From positions 124,001-188,000 of the forward strand of contig NZ_JAGGLB010000021.1 of NCBI RefSeq assembly GCF_017874215.1: a DNA stretch of 64,000 nt, given 5' to 3'. The number at the start of each line of letters is the position of its first letter. Positions within the stretch are counted from its first letter, which is position 1. Positions 1 through 9,838 of the stretch are shown here, one piece after another. The notes under the pieces are model-generated. The model was not told the DNA's origin and made no database searches. It saw only the letters and a program-made list of their open reading frames with translations. Both the position numbers and the translations under genes were made by a program. The DNA is from Paenibacillus eucommiae (lineage in GTDB: Bacteria; Bacillota; Bacilli; Paenibacillales; NBRC-103111).

Positions 1-2886
1 ATCGGTCATGTTGCGGAATTGTTTCCGAACTTTGGTGAAGGTCCGAAGCCGTGGGTTTCAGCTAAGCTCCAGTGGAATCCAAATCTAGATACCGATGAGC
101 TTTTGAATGAATGGTACGAACGGGCCGTTGGTACGGAAGCCGCGCCATTTTTAGCACAATATTATAGTCAATGGGAGGAGTTCTGGACCACACGTATACT
201 GGATACCAAATGGTTCAAAACCTGGGCGAACAGCGCTCCCCGTTCTAATTTTATGATTTTTTACGATTATAGTTACTTTGAAGCTGTTACCGCAGAAGAT
301 ATGGCTGCCAGCCGGCTGCTTTTGGAAGAGGTAGTTGCTAAAGCGCAAACTGTTGAACAAAAGAAACGTGCCGCGCTGCTCCTGCGCACATTCGAATATT
401 ATGAAGCTTCAGCCCTTTCCTACCCGCGTGTCGAAGATACAGCCATTCCTTCCAATGAACAGGAAGCGTTGAAGATGCTTGATTTCATCAAGGAAAGTAG
501 GGTAATGGCCAAGAAACGGGTCGAATTAAGGAATCAATTTAAGGGTGATCCGATTCTGGAAATATCAGACTATCTAGGTTATGGAGTTTGGGACGGCGTA
601 CAGGTTAAATATATTTCTATTTTGAAAAAGTATGTGGAGACCGAGCCGGCGAACGGGATGGTTGGGATCCTTCTGAACGAGCTTATAGCAGAAATTGGTC
701 TCGTAGATTTTTCTGCAACTGCTGTTAAAACGACTGCCAGCAAAACTGAAATATTAAATTCTCTCGATTTCAGCATGGGGCCTTGGGTGGAAGCGGCGCC
801 GTTCTCCGATTTCCTGGTGATAAATTCGAAAAAAGAACCACCGACAGAAACGAAGGTATACTTATTGTGGGATGACGATAACCTCTATGTCGGCTATGAA
901 AACTTTGACAGTGACATGTCTAAGATGGTTGTGAGTGAGGATACGACGAATGGATGGTGGAGAAGCGGAGGGGATGATGCGAATGAAACGTTTGTAACCG
1001 GAGATCCAAAAGGAGCTTTTACCGGCTTCATGACAAATCCGAATGCAATCAATTTAATCTATCAGAAACAACCACTTGCGGGTCCGGTAAACGATCCAAA
1101 CACAGTATGGGAGTCCAGCACTCGAATCGAAAACGACCGTTGGAATTTGATTCAAGTCATTCCATTCTCGGACATTGGCGTTGATCCGAATGTGACTAAG
1201 ACCTTAATGGGGCTTTTCTTCAGGAATTATCACGGTCACCAAGTGTACTTGGGCTGGGGCGGTGGAGCACCCTGGAGAGCAGAGCATTTTAACCCCATAT
1301 ATCTCGTCGATGCGAAAAATCTGGTGCAGAATCCGTCATTTGAATCCGGAAATGAAACGCAGTTCTCGTCTTGGATGCAGTGGGTTGTAGACCCGAGCAT
1401 TCAAACCATCGAACGGACATCGACCGTTGCGCGCACAGGAGACCACAGCATTGTGCACACTGGAGTGGATGCAGGCGGAGGGCCATTTCAGGATATAACA
1501 CTTACACCTGGGAGGTACAAAGAAGTTTTGTATTATTATGTACCGTTGGAGTCCAGTGCCGAAGGGAAAATCGAAATTATCAACTATGTCATGGATCCGG
1601 ACTGGGGGACAAATATCGGGGGTTCGATCTCTCCACCTGCCGAGTTTGGTTTAATCAAAGGCCGCTGGGAGAAGTTCGAGCATATTTTCGAAATCAAACC
1701 CGAGTACAACGGAATCATAAGCCGAAATCTGCGAATGGCCATCAGCATTTCAGGACTTAAGCCTGGCGAACAGCTTTATATTGATGACGTCGCTTTGTAT
1801 AAACTTGAGAATTTAAATAGTTACGTCTCTAACGAAGCTGAGCTCAAGGCTGCGGTAGCCGACAGTACAATTCCGCTAATTGTAATTACAGAAGACATCA
1901 CGCTAACCGAGACGCTGCAAATCAACAGAGATGTCAACGTGGAAGGCAATAACAAAACGATCAAGGGCCATACTTCCAGTGGAACCGGGGGAAGCACAAA
2001 TGGGATAGAGATTGTGAATGCAGCAGTGAATATTAGCAACTTGAAAATACAAGGTTCATTGGGATATGCGATCCAGTACAGAACGGCATCCGGCACGCTG
2101 AAAAATGTATCGGTGGAAGGGGCAAATAAAGGCGGATTGCTTATCAATGGGTCGGAAGTAACCGCTGATGCCATCACGACGATAAATAATGCTTGGGGTG
2201 GAATCGAAGTATCACGAGGCTCAGGCGTAACAAACAAGTCGGAGCTTACCGTGAAGGGACGCAGTACACATAGCGAGAACGTCGCCATTTGGACCAGTGG
2301 AACGGAGACTGCAGTTATTGATATGGAAAACCAGTATGAGGCAACTGCGGATCCCAATCATCCAGGAGATGCAAGTTACAGACTTGTAGAAAATCTGGTA
2401 AAGAATTCGTCATTTGAATCCGGAAATGAGGTGCAGTTCTCGTCTTGGTTACAGTGGGTTGTAGACCCCAGCATTCAAACCATTGAACGGACCTCAGCAA
2501 TTGCGCGCACAGGGGGCTATAGCATTTTGAATACCGGAGTTGATAATGGCGGAGGACCCTTTCAGGATATAACACTTACACCTGGGATGTATAAAGAAGT
2601 CTTTTATTATTACGTACCTTTGGAGTCCAGTGCTGAAGGAAAGATTGAGATTATCAATTATGTCATGGACGCAGACTGGGGGGTCAATATTGGAGGTTCT
2701 ATAGCTCCCCCTGCTGAGATTACATCTAATAAAGGTCGATGGGAAAAGTTCGAGCATACTTTTGAGATTCCAGCTTATAACGGAGCCATGAGCCAAAATT
2801 TAAGATTGGCCTTCACGATTTGGGGTTTTAAGCCTGGCGAACAAATATATATCGATGATGTTGCTTTGTATAAGCTATCGAATTAA
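1..2886 (+). CDS. DUF4838-family surface protein, 3' part (5' end outside window)
   Basis: The reading frame is open from base 1, so the start lies upstream of the window. The first residues (GHVAELFPNFGEGPKPW) match the region seen near 63720-63770 in the SLH/DUF4838 gene at the window end, so this is the C-terminal part of a paralogue. Order seen: end of the DUF4838 region (to about base 740); a CBM9-like beta-sandwich (about 760-1310, with WDDDNLYVGYENFD); a carbohydrate-binding-like module (1320-1815); a repetitive beta-helix-like stretch (about 1816-2350); and a second, nearly identical carbohydrate-binding-like module (2390-2883). Both modules end in IYIDDVALYKL or the near form LYIDDVALYKL. 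Expected to be a secreted, wall-attached glycan-active protein by analogy with its paralogues; the substrate is not readable. The stop at 2884 is followed by a strong terminator. Confidence 0.85.
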   Translation: MGHVAELFPNFGEGPKPWVSAKLQWNPNLDTDELLNEWYERAVGTEAAPFLAQYYSQWEEFWTTRILDTKWFKTWANSAPRSNFMIFYDYSYFEAVTAEDMAASRLLLEEVVAKAQTVEQKKRAALLLRTFEYYEASALSYPRVEDTAIPSNEQEALKMLDFIKESRVMAKKRVELRNQFKGDPILEISDYLGYGVWDGVQVKYISILKKYVETEPANGMVGILLNELIAEIGLVDFSATAVKTTASKTEILNSLDFSMGPWVEAAPFSDFLVINSKKEPPTETKVYLLWDDDNLYVGYENFDSDMSKMVVSEDTTNGWWRSGGDDANETFVTGDPKGAFTGFMTNPNAINLIYQKQPLAGPVNDPNTVWESSTRIENDRWNLIQVIPFSDIGVDPNVTKTLMGLFFRNYHGHQVYLGWGGGAPWRAEHFNPIYLVDAKNLVQNPSFESGNETQFSSWMQWVVDPSIQTIERTSTVARTGDHSIVHTGVDAGGGPFQDITLTPGRYKEVLYYYVPLESSAEGKIEIINYVMDPDWGTNIGGSISPPAEFGLIKGRWEKFEHIFEIKPEYNGIISRNLRMAISISGLKPGEQLYIDDVALYKLENLNSYVSNEAELKAAVADSTIPLIVITEDITLTETLQINRDVNVEGNNKTIKGHTSSGTGGSTNGIEIVNAAVNISNLKIQGSLGYAIQYRTASGTLKNVSVEGANKGGLLINGSEVTADAITTINNAWGGIEVSRGSGVTNKSELTVKGRSTHSENVAIWTSGTETAVIDMENQYEATADPNHPGDASYRLVENLVKNSSFESGNEVQFSSWLQWVVDPSIQTIERTSAIARTGGYSILNTGVDNGGGPFQDITLTPGMYKEVFYYYVPLESSAEGKIEIINYVMDADWGVNIGGSIAPPAEITSNKGRWEKFEHTFEIPAYNGAMSQNLRLAFTIWGFKPGEQIYIDDVALYKLSN

Positions 2887-2931
2887 GTGACGTAATAGTC
2901 CTTGCCTCAACCTATTTAAATACAGTCGAAA

Positions 2932-2978
2932 AGGATGATTTTCAATTCCTAATTGGAATTGGAAGTCGTTTTTTTTTT
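2932..2978 (+). terminator. Rho-independent terminator of the DUF4838 gene
   Basis: A stem of about 15 bp (arms 2934-2949 and 2955-2970, with GU pairs, loop TAATT) is followed by a run of T from 2969. The adjacent transposase remnant seems to begin inside this T-run. Confidence 0.85.
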
Positions 2979-4194
2979 CTACTACAGCATAATTAACTAA
3001 CATATCAAAAATTCCCACCTTTGTTCCAAAGCACTTAGGTACGCATCGGGATCGCGGTTAAATTGTTTTCGTTGGATGACGCTGGATAGCCGATGATCCC
3101 ATTGCTCTTTCCGTGCTTTGTAGGCGTCAAAGGAAACTGAACGTAGACGTGAGATCACATGCTCTTGGCGAAGCGCATCGTCCACTAATACGATCATCTC
3201 TCCATTGCGGATGATATAGGTGTTCCAGTTGCGCAGGCCCGTAATCCGACGATGACAAGCTTATATCTGTCGGAAAAATTGCTCTAAGTCGTTATTGGTT
3301 CGTGGTATGTAGTAATGATCGTAGCAGGTGAATAGTCCCCTCCAAAACCCTTTGGAGTAGCGGGACAAATTGTCGACCATGAGCTCGTCGCTTTCTTCTG
3401 TGTAGGTCTGTTTCACCCACGTCAATAACGCCGTCATTTCCCATTCGACGGTTTCGTTACTCTTATCCACATCCGGTGCCAGTAGTGCAGCAATATGATC
3501 GATCGGCTTCATCAGTCGCGCTACGGATTCATAAACGGGCTGCATCTCGTCAACTTTACTGAATATTCTGAAAACGTTATGAAGTAGGCTGGGCTCTTTT
3601 TTTATCCAAGCATCGTTGTAACGATGCTTGAATCGCTCGCGCACGTTCATAGATGAGCATCCCAGGCAGTTCGAGTGGCGGATCTCCATCTTCTAAAAGC
3701 AAAGCGCGGACCGCTGCCACATACCCCTTGGCAATTTGTGCTTCGGTGACCTCCAGTGATTCTTCTCCCGTTGTTTCTGGATTTGGTTGCTCCGATTTCG
3801 TATGCTCGGTTTCGGCTGCTTGTGTCTGCGCCTGTTCGATTTTCCTTTCGATGTCTCGGATGCCGCGTATACTTTTTTTAAGTTCCATCTTCAGTTTGCG
3901 GTCCGCATCCACGACCGGTTTGGCGATGTCTTTTAAATAGTGATATTGACAGTATTGGTAAGGCACATCCGGCAACAAGGTTTCAAACGCTAGACGAATC
4001 GACTGCTGACCATCGCTGACAATACCGACGATCGGGTAGCCAAGTTCTATGATGGGGTCAATAAGCGTTTTCAGTTCCGTTGCCGTCCCGCTCTTCATAT
4101 TTTGAGCGGCAAGAGTGTTTGTTTCATGAACGAAGCCAATAACTCCGTTCTCACCTAGTTGCCCCCTTTTCGATACTCCGGGATGCTGTGGTTC
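2972..4194 (-). pseudogene. Broken transposase (IS copy 1, DDE/MULE-like)
   Basis: Three collinear minus-strand pieces (4194-3577, 3689-3261, 3260-2997) form one transposase. The first piece has the DDE/MULE-like block VSDGQQSIRLAF then YCQYHYLKDIA; the later pieces carry YYIPRTNNDLEQFF and HRRITGLR. A frameshift lies between about 3610 and 3660. An in-frame TAA at 3261-3263 sits where the second copy (7380-7871) has a Lys codon. The N-terminal part is missing; the frame hits a stop at 4195-4197. The outer end resembles the outer end of the second copy, both running TTAATTATGC then GTAGAAAAAAAA, which marks a likely IS terminus at 2972. The IS family was not assigned. Confidence 0.8.
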
Positions 4195-4299
4195 TAATTT
4201 GCGTGAACTTCCATGCCAGCAGGTTAAGTGTCCGATTTATCCGCTGGGTTATTTGGAGTAAAGCAAGGAAAACAAGAGAGGAGAGGAGAGCTGACAACG

Positions 4300-4689
4300 A
4301 TGTTGGAGCGAAGGAAAGTAACATCAGGAGCACCATGGGAATCGCTTTTTGGATATTGTAGAGCGATACGGGTCGGAAATATAGTAGAAGTGTCTGGGAC
4401 GACAGCGATGAAAGATGGGGAAGTCGTAGGGGAAGGGGATATTTATCAACAAACCTTATGTATCCTACAAATTATTGAAAAGGCGATAGAGCAAGTCGGC
4501 GGCAATATCAAGGATGTCATTCGCACGAGAATATATGTCACGGACATAACGAAGTGGGAAGAAGTAGCGAAAGCCCATAGTCTATATTTTAGTGAAATTA
4601 TTCCGGTTACCTCCATGGTGGAGGTCTCGGCGCTCATGGATTTTCGCCTATTAATTGAGATTGAGGCGCAAGCCATCATTGAAGGATAA
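4300..4689 (+). CDS. RidA family protein (YjgF/YER057c/UK114)
   Basis: A 129-residue protein of normal RidA length, with the family pattern VSGTTAMKDGEVVGEGD, DVIRTRIYVTDI and a C-terminal LMDFRLLIEIEAQAI. RidA proteins hydrolyse reactive enamine/imine intermediates; several relatives have other deaminase-like roles. The ATG at 4300 was chosen because GAGGAGAG ends about 9 bases upstream; an in-frame start at 4228 would read into the IS boundary sequence. The next gene starts 15 bases downstream, so the two are probably co-transcribed. It appears intact although most neighbours are broken. Confidence 0.85.
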   Translation: MLERRKVTSGAPWESLFGYCRAIRVGNIVEVSGTTAMKDGEVVGEGDIYQQTLCILQIIEKAIEQVGGNIKDVIRTRIYVTDITKWEEVAKAHSLYFSEIIPVTSMVEVSALMDFRLLIEIEAQAIIEG

Positions 4690-4704
4690 GAGGAGAAGCG
4701 ACAT

Positions 4705-6173
4705 ATGAGTAAAACAAATTTGCGGGTAGGTGCGGCGGTTCTTCCGATTAATCCACCTTTGGGAATCGATATGTTGGGATTCGTCAATCGAATGATAGCA
4801 GGCAAGTGCTATGGGGAACCTATGGAAGTTGGCGCCATTGTTGTAGATAGCGAGAATCAGCGCGTTGTTATCGTTTCGATTGATATGGTGGTCTGTCCTC
4901 TTGAGAAAGCGGAAGAAATCAGAATGAAGATTTCGAATATTACTTCCTGTCCAAAGCAGGCAGTATTGATTAATTTCATCACAGTCATGGTTTGCCTGGT
5001 TTTCCCGCTGACGTTAAGCTGGGTGGACAACACTCCGGCTATACGAAGGAGGAGCATTTGTTTGCTGACTATGTAGTATTGATGGTGGCTTCAGCGGTGG
5101 AACTGACCGTATCCAATTTGGAAGCGGCTGAAATGGGATTAGGCATTTCTGAAGTGGAAGGAATTTCTGTAAATCGCAGGGAGCGGACGATCGATGGCAG
5201 TACCATTCTCGGCTGGAATCCAGAGGATGCTTGCGATCGCAGCGTCCAAACAGTTTGCTTTAGACGAAAGGATCAATCGGTCATTGCGACACTTGTGAAT
5301 TTTGCATGCCATCCTGTTGTATTGGGCAAAGAAATATCCGAATATTCCTCCGATTTTGTTGGACCGCTTAGAAAAATGGTAAAAAAGGTACTGGGCGGAG
5401 AGTGTTTGTTCCTGCAAGGGGCTGCCGGCAATATTCTGCCATTGGAAGGGTTTAGCGAAACAAAGGGTTTGGAAGTGGAATTTGGAACAAAATTAGCGAT
5501 AAAGGCAATAGAGTCCATAATTAACCCGATCGAGCCAGAAATAGTGATTGAAAAACACGATTTCGCATCGACAACGCCTATTTCAGTATATCGCAGAAAA
5601 CCAATGGAAACTACTTTCTCACAATCGCAGCCCATGATTTCCGCAAAAGAAGAATGGGTCCGCTTTCCATTTCGATCTCTGCCCACCCGTAATGAATTGG
5701 AAGCAGAAGTTGAACGACGCGAGCAGGAAATGACTTTGTTGAAAGAAAACCCGTATGCTCGTAATTCCACAAATACAATCAAGTACCACATCGATTGGGC
5801 GAAGGCCATATTGAAAAGAATGGACGAAGGTTCCTTAAAACCATACGTGGATGCGCCTTTGCAATCCATAAGAATCGGAAATCTCGGGATTTGTGCCGCT
5901 CCTGGAGGAATCTTCAACGAGATAGGATTAGCAGTAAAAGCACATTCAAAAGCGAAACTGACATTATATTGTGGTTATTCTAACGGTATACTCGGGTACT
6001 TCCCTACTGCCCAAGAATATCCTCACGGTGGATATGAACCAAACGTTTCACATCGAGGATATGCTATGCCAGCCGCCTTTGATCCACAATGTGAATCGAT
6101 ATTAATCGAAAAAGGTTCTATTTTATTGAATGGGCTATTTGATGAGGACGAGTCTGGGTTGATGCCTACGTAA
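4705..6173 (+). pseudogene. Neutral/alkaline ceramidase-like protein, frameshifted
   Basis: The first frame (4705-about 4978) starts MSKTNLRVGAAVLPINPPLG, the usual beginning of the neutral/alkaline non-lysosomal ceramidase N-terminal domain. The second frame continues from 4980 with HSHGLPGFP, VNFACHPVVLG, FLQGAAGNILP and YSNGILGYFPT, all typical of the same family (Zn-binding and oxyanion regions). A single-base loss near 4975-4979 explains the switch, since the two frames join without overlap. The start ATG at 4705 has AGGAGAAG upstream. In Paenibacillus, short proteins of this family often sit in sugar or glycan loci rather than lipid loci, so the substrate is uncertain. A sequencing error would give the same picture. 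Confidence 0.75.
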
Positions 6174-6201
6174 TCAGATAGCGAATGGGAGAAAAGATGA
6201 C

Positions 6202-6742
6202 TTGGACAAAATTACAATTAACTTCTCGGGGAGATTTACTGATCTGCCAGCAGATGTTAATCCTTCCCTGTCCCTGCCAGTCCCGATCGAGCAATTAGAG
6301 CTAAATGTAAGTTACCATGGACAACTTTCTAGTATTGGTTACGAAGAGACTACAAGTGTATCGAATAAATCGTTTGCAGATTTGAACGAATTGGAAGGCG
6401 AGTATGTGAATATTCATGAAGACTTAATCACCCCCCCCATACGTTTGTTCATTATGCAGGACCAAGCTGCATCTACCTGGTCCATGAAATCGTATCCAGA
6501 GGATAGGGAAAATGTTGAGCTGTTTATTGGAACCGAGGGACTCTACAAAATTTGGATCACTGGTAAATTAGCGCTGGAAGGAAGAAGCTCCGCGATATGG
6601 TTGCCTAAAACGATGAAACTTTTATTAAGCTTAAGTCTGGTATCAATACGATCGTAATGAAGCTGCTGCTGATCGGAAAAACATCTGATTTCAGCTATGT
6701 TTGTAAAGATGAGGCCTCCAAGTTGTATTTGTTTGAGAATTA
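6202..6742 (+). pseudogene. Beta-sandwich-type protein remnant, frameshifted
   Basis: Frame one (TTG start at 6202, GGGAGAAAAG upstream) runs to a point near 6605-6609, then the frame moves by one and continues FIKLKSGINTIVMKLLLIGK to a stop at 6740-6742. Adding one A to the A-run at about 6606 would restore a continuous C-terminus. The end of the protein resembles the accessory domains of bacterial glycosidases that end in a 'G-x-N-T-I-V-x-K' strand; this is a structural impression only. It follows the ceramidase-like gene by 28 bases and was probably in the same operon. No function can be assigned. Confidence 0.5.
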
Positions 6743-6748
6743 ACAAGT

Positions 6749-6949
6749 GTGATTAAATCTCCGGTTGAGATGATCAATAGTATTGTGAGGGCTCGGCCTA
6801 GGCTGGGTCCTTTGTCGCTGTCCTTTCAGCATATTCAAAGGACGATGTACCTTTATGATGTTTTAATTGGAATGGAATGCTACAGCTTGACAAATGATAA
6901 GGAGTCACTGGAGAAAGTATTCGAAGAACACGATCCGTCAAATGGATAA
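6749..6949 (+). pseudogene. Short unrecognised gene fragment (66 codons)
   Basis: A GTG-started frame 6 bases after the previous pseudogene. Residues RTMYLYDVLIGMECYSLTND look like part of an alpha-helical repeat protein (alpha-barrel glycosidase or lyase style), but the reading frame ends after 66 codons. Most likely the 5' piece of a decayed downstream gene. Not identified. Confidence 0.35.
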
Positions 6950-7131
6950 AAAGAAGTAGCTCGCGAATGAACACTGCTAGCTGCTGTGAAGATTGGTCTT
7001 TTTCCGTTACTGATACGGGAGTGGCCAGTCTTTTGCTTTTGCAGCAAAGTTCTAAGAAGTGAGTTTGAATAATACCATTTTTATTTCCGGCCAAACCGAA
7101 TAGAGTGTGGGAAAGATTGCTAAAAAATACT
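6950..7131. other. Intergenic stretch without recognised gene
   Basis: No credible coding frame on either strand. The sequence becomes AT-rich toward the promoter at 7132. Probably residue of the decayed gene that began at 6749. Confidence 0.4.
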
Positions 7132-7160
7132 TTGACAACTAAATGAAAATTATATAAAAT
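7132..7160 (+). promoter_or_regulatory. Sigma-A type promoter (TTGACA-N17-TAAAAT)
   Basis: TTGACA at 7132-7137 and TAAAAT at 7155-7160, spacing 17. It faces the truncated gene that starts with GTG at 7283. Confidence 0.6.
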
Positions 7161-7282
7161 ATAAAAGTAATTAAAACGTAAATAAAACGAATGTTTAGTG
7201 AAAGAGAAATTCAATTTTCTATGATAATAGGAAATGGAATTTCCAAAACGATAGTGTTTAATTACTAGAGGGGGAAGTAAAA

Positions 7283-7378
7283 GTGAATGTTAAGAAAATG
7301 ATGCCCTTTCCGTTTTTCTGGGACGATGCGGCAATAGATCTGACATCTGTGTTTCGGGACGAAAAACCAGCTGGGTGG
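7283..7378 (+). pseudogene. 5' stub of a glycosidase-like gene, cut by IS copy 2
   Basis: GTG at 7283 has a strong GAGGGGGAAG ribosome binding site and encodes MPFPFFWDDAAIDLTSVF then RDEKPAG, an opening I associate with Paenibacillus cellulase-family glycosyl hydrolases (from memory, not searched). Near base 7376-7380 the sequence becomes transposase-derived in another frame, and the gene frame ends at 7452-7454. So only about 31 native residues remain behind a complete promoter and ribosome binding site. Confidence 0.55.
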
Positions 7379-7970
7379 GATGGAACCTTTGTATACGGCG
7401 GTTTCGCGGCTAGTGAAACTGTTGAAGCAAATCGCTACCATCCTTACCCCCGGTGAAGACAAAAGTAGTGAGACAGTTGAATGGGAAATGTCAATACTAC
7501 TGGGTTGGGTGAAACAAACCTACACGCTTCAAAGTGACGAGCTCTTGGTTAACAATTTACTTAACTTTTCCAGAGGATTTTGGAAGGGTCTATTCACGTG
7601 TTATGACCATTATTACATTCCAAGAACGAACAACGACTTAGAGCGATTTTTTCGAAAGACGAAGGCTAGTCACCGTCGTATTACAGGACTTCGTAGCTGG
7701 AACAGCTACATCATACGCAATGGTGAAATGATCGTATTAGTGAATGATGCACTTCGCCAAGAACATGTCATTTCACGCCTGTGCTCCGTTTCATTTAGTC
7801 GCTATAAATCCCGTAAGGCACTGTGGGACCAGCGATTAACCGGCGTCATATTACGAAAGAAATTTAATTGAAATACGGAAGACTACCTCAACGACTTAGA
7901 GCAGAAATGGAACTCATTAGTTAGTTAGTTAGTTATTTAGTTAATTAATTATGCAGTCGTAGAAAAAAAA
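7376..7970 (+). pseudogene. Broken transposase, C-terminal part (IS copy 2)
   Basis: This is the same transposase family as the minus-strand copy at 2972-4194: it shares YYIPRTNNDLE, HRRITGLR, NGEMIVLVNDALRQEHVISR and the ETVEWEM block. Only the C-terminal half is present, starting abruptly at about 7376. The frame has an in-frame TGA at 7869-7871 where copy 1 has Arg (KQFNRDP); after it the homologous residues YLNDLEQKWNSLVS continue to about 7930. The outer end, with TTAATTATGC then GTAGAAAAAAAA near 7945-7972, matches the end of copy 1. Confidence 0.75.
7916..7945. repeat. TTAG/TTAA tetranucleotide run
   Basis: TTAGTTAGTTAGTTAG followed by TTATTTAGTTAATTAATTA at the 3' end of IS copy 2. 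Copy 1 has only one or two units here, so the tract expanded in this copy. Confidence 0.7.
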
Positions 7971-8002
7971 GAAAAAAGCGCCTTGGTGAATATTTCGGTG
8001 CG

Positions 8003-8077
8003 GCAGAGCCGCTGGGTTAATGAGTGAGAGCCACGTTGTTAATGAAATAGAGCCACCCTCTCGGAGGTGAGAGCCAC
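8003..8077. repeat. IS21-type terminal multiple repeats
   Basis: AGAGCCAC occurs at about 8027, 8049 and 8070, with AGAGCC also near 8005, just outside the istB gene. IS21-family elements carry multiple terminal repeats at each end, so this probably marks one end of the istA/istB element. Confidence 0.5.
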
Positions 8078-8112
8078 CGCGAATAGATGGCCCTCATTGG
8101 TAATGCTTGGGT

Positions 8113-8823
8113 TTAAATCAACTGTGCTTTTCGTTTTCTCATCGAATCTTCGCCGTCGATGAGCATGTGATAGGAATTATGAACGATACGGTCTAAGATA
8201 GCGTCTGCCATGGTGTGTTCTCCGATTTTATCGTGCCATCCTTCGGGAGCAAATTGAGAGATGAAAATCGTTGAAGCATTCTGATGCCGAGCCTCAATGA
8301 TTTCCAGCAGATCTCGTGACTCCGTTAGGGTCAGAGGAACCAGAAGCCATTCATCAATGATGAGAAGACTCACTTTCTTGTAGTTGGCGATAACTTTTTT
8401 GTAATTCCCTTCTCCTCGGGCTATGGCCAGGTCGGTTAATAGCTCCGGTAAGCGAATGTACTTGGTTGCATAGAGATGGCGGCAGGCGCCGTTTCCAAGC
8501 GCACAGCCGATAAAAGTTTTACCCGCGCCTGATGCCCCCATGAGAATGACATTTAACTTTTCATGAATGTAATTACCCGTAGCGAGCCTTAGGATTTGGG
8601 ATTGCTCTAAACGTCGGTCAGTATGATACTCAATGTCCTCTACGCAAGCGTTTGGAAAACGAAGTGTTGCTTTCTTAATAAGTCTACTTAATTGATTCGA
8701 CTTACGCCTTGCCCACTCCGCATCTACTACCAGACCGAAGCGCTCCTCAAACGACAAACTGGAGTACGAGGGATTTTGCATCTGTTCACGCAAGGAATCT
8801 GCCATGGTAGTGTTGGTTAGCAT
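8113..8823 (-). CDS. istB: IstB-like ATP-binding protein (IS21 family helper)
   Basis: A 236-residue AAA+ ATPase of typical IstB length. Walker A is GASGAGKTFIGCALG and Walker B is LLIIDEW; the C-terminal part has LDRIVHNSYHML. In IS21 elements IstB regulates the IstA transposase during target selection. Its start ATG at 8823 directly follows the istA stop region at 8824, as in intact IS21 operons. The gene itself has no visible damage, but its partner istA is broken, so the element should not move on its own. Confidence 0.9.
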   Translation of the reverse strand: MLTNTTMADSLREQMQNPSYSSLSFEERFGLVVDAEWARRKSNQLSRLIKKATLRFPNACVEDIEYHTDRRLEQSQILRLATGNYIHEKLNVILMGASGAGKTFIGCALGNGACRHLYATKYIRLPELLTDLAIARGEGNYKKVIANYKKVSLLIIDEWLLVPLTLTESRDLLEIIEARHQNASTIFISQFAPEGWHDKIGEHTMADAILDRIVHNSYHMLIDGEDSMRKRKAQLI

Positions 8824-9540
8824 TTATGATTTCCTCCCATAGTAGGTTGAGCCGCGAGTGAAGCCGTGCGGACTAACGGATGGAGGACCTGGTTGTTCGA
8901 TTGTTGCGGCTTCCTCAAGTGTGTCTTGGCCTGATTTGAGTATGGTACTGATTTGTTTGTAGCTTGGACTCGGCGTATAGCTAAGAGCCCATGCACAAGC
9001 GGATTCGAGCCGAACCAGTGAGTACCGGTCTGCTAATTTTAGTACGCCCATGCATGCTTTAAATCCTTGTTGCTCCACACGATGGCCTGCAAGAATAGCC
9101 TGAATTGCGGCGCTTGCATGGGGGCCTACTTGCTTAGCCCACGATACAAAGCGTTCTGCATTCCATTCTACAAATTGTTTGTGCTTTTCCGGCATGTGAT
9201 CGGACACAGTGTGATACTGCCCAGGCTGCCCATAGAGCCGGGGGTGCGAGCAAATGCGATGATGGTTGTAGAATACTTCGATGACGCCTCTCGTAATTCG
9301 GACATCTACCTTGTGTTTGATATATTCATAGGGAACGCTGTAATGCATATTGTCTACAGCTATGTGATAATTAAACTGTACAGTGGCAACTTTCTTTCAG
9401 GTGGCGCATTCGTACGCAGTAAGGGGCAGCGGCTGCAGGGTGTGCTTTTCCTCGTTAAGAAACGCACTATGCCTGCTGCCCGGCTTTTTCTGAAAGGGTT
9501 TGCGATTGAAGGTGTCCAGTTTATTGGTTATGCACGAACT
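8824..9540 (-). pseudogene. istA: istA transposase remnant (IS21 family), N-terminus missing and nonsense codon
   Basis: The C-terminal part of IstA is readable: FNYHIAVDNMHYSVPYEYIK, then HKVDVRITRGVIEVFYNHHR. Reading further upstream in the same frame gives KLDTFNRKPFQKKPGSR and AYECAT, then a TGA at 9397-9399 at a position where IstA relatives usually have Trp (A-x-W-K-x-A-T-V-Q). The homology stops near 9540. The DDE catalytic domain is absent. Two defects (5' truncation and nonsense codon) make it non-functional. Confidence 0.8.
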
Positions 9541-9678
9541 TGAATACTACTCAATGGTGTACGAGATATCCCTCCTAGAAATAAGAATTTGTTGTTTTAC
9601 GGTACCCTTAAGTGAACATTATTACGGGTGAAATTAACCGTTTATGAGTGCCTACAAAAGAATTAAATGCTGTGGAAT

Positions 9679-9715
9679 AGCCAGTTACCGAGGTTTTAGT
9701 GGTGACTGGCTTTAA
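9679..9715. terminator. Terminator-like hairpin
   Basis: AGCCAGTtACC pairs with GGTgACTGGCT (arms 9679-9689 and 9701-9711), followed by TTTAATTGTT. It lies between the istA remnant and the LysR gene. The rest of 9541-9838 shows no gene. Confidence 0.4.
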
Positions 9716-9838
9716 TTGTTATAGGGTCCGAAATCACTTTCAAAATGAATGGGAAGTTACAAGGACTTACTTGCTGATGATTGGAGGGAAGTGATTTTCA
9801 AACTGACTTGGCCGCAATGAGTAAGGATTAGTTACGGG

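Noticed and set aside
1371..1760. Plus-strand ORF of 129 codons inside the first gene
   Set aside because: Different frame of a strong coding region with Cys- and His-rich, non-protein-like composition; shadow ORF.
3653..3940. Plus-strand ORF of 95 codons (Ser/Cys-rich)
   Set aside because: Antisense shadow of the transposase remnant, low-complexity composition.
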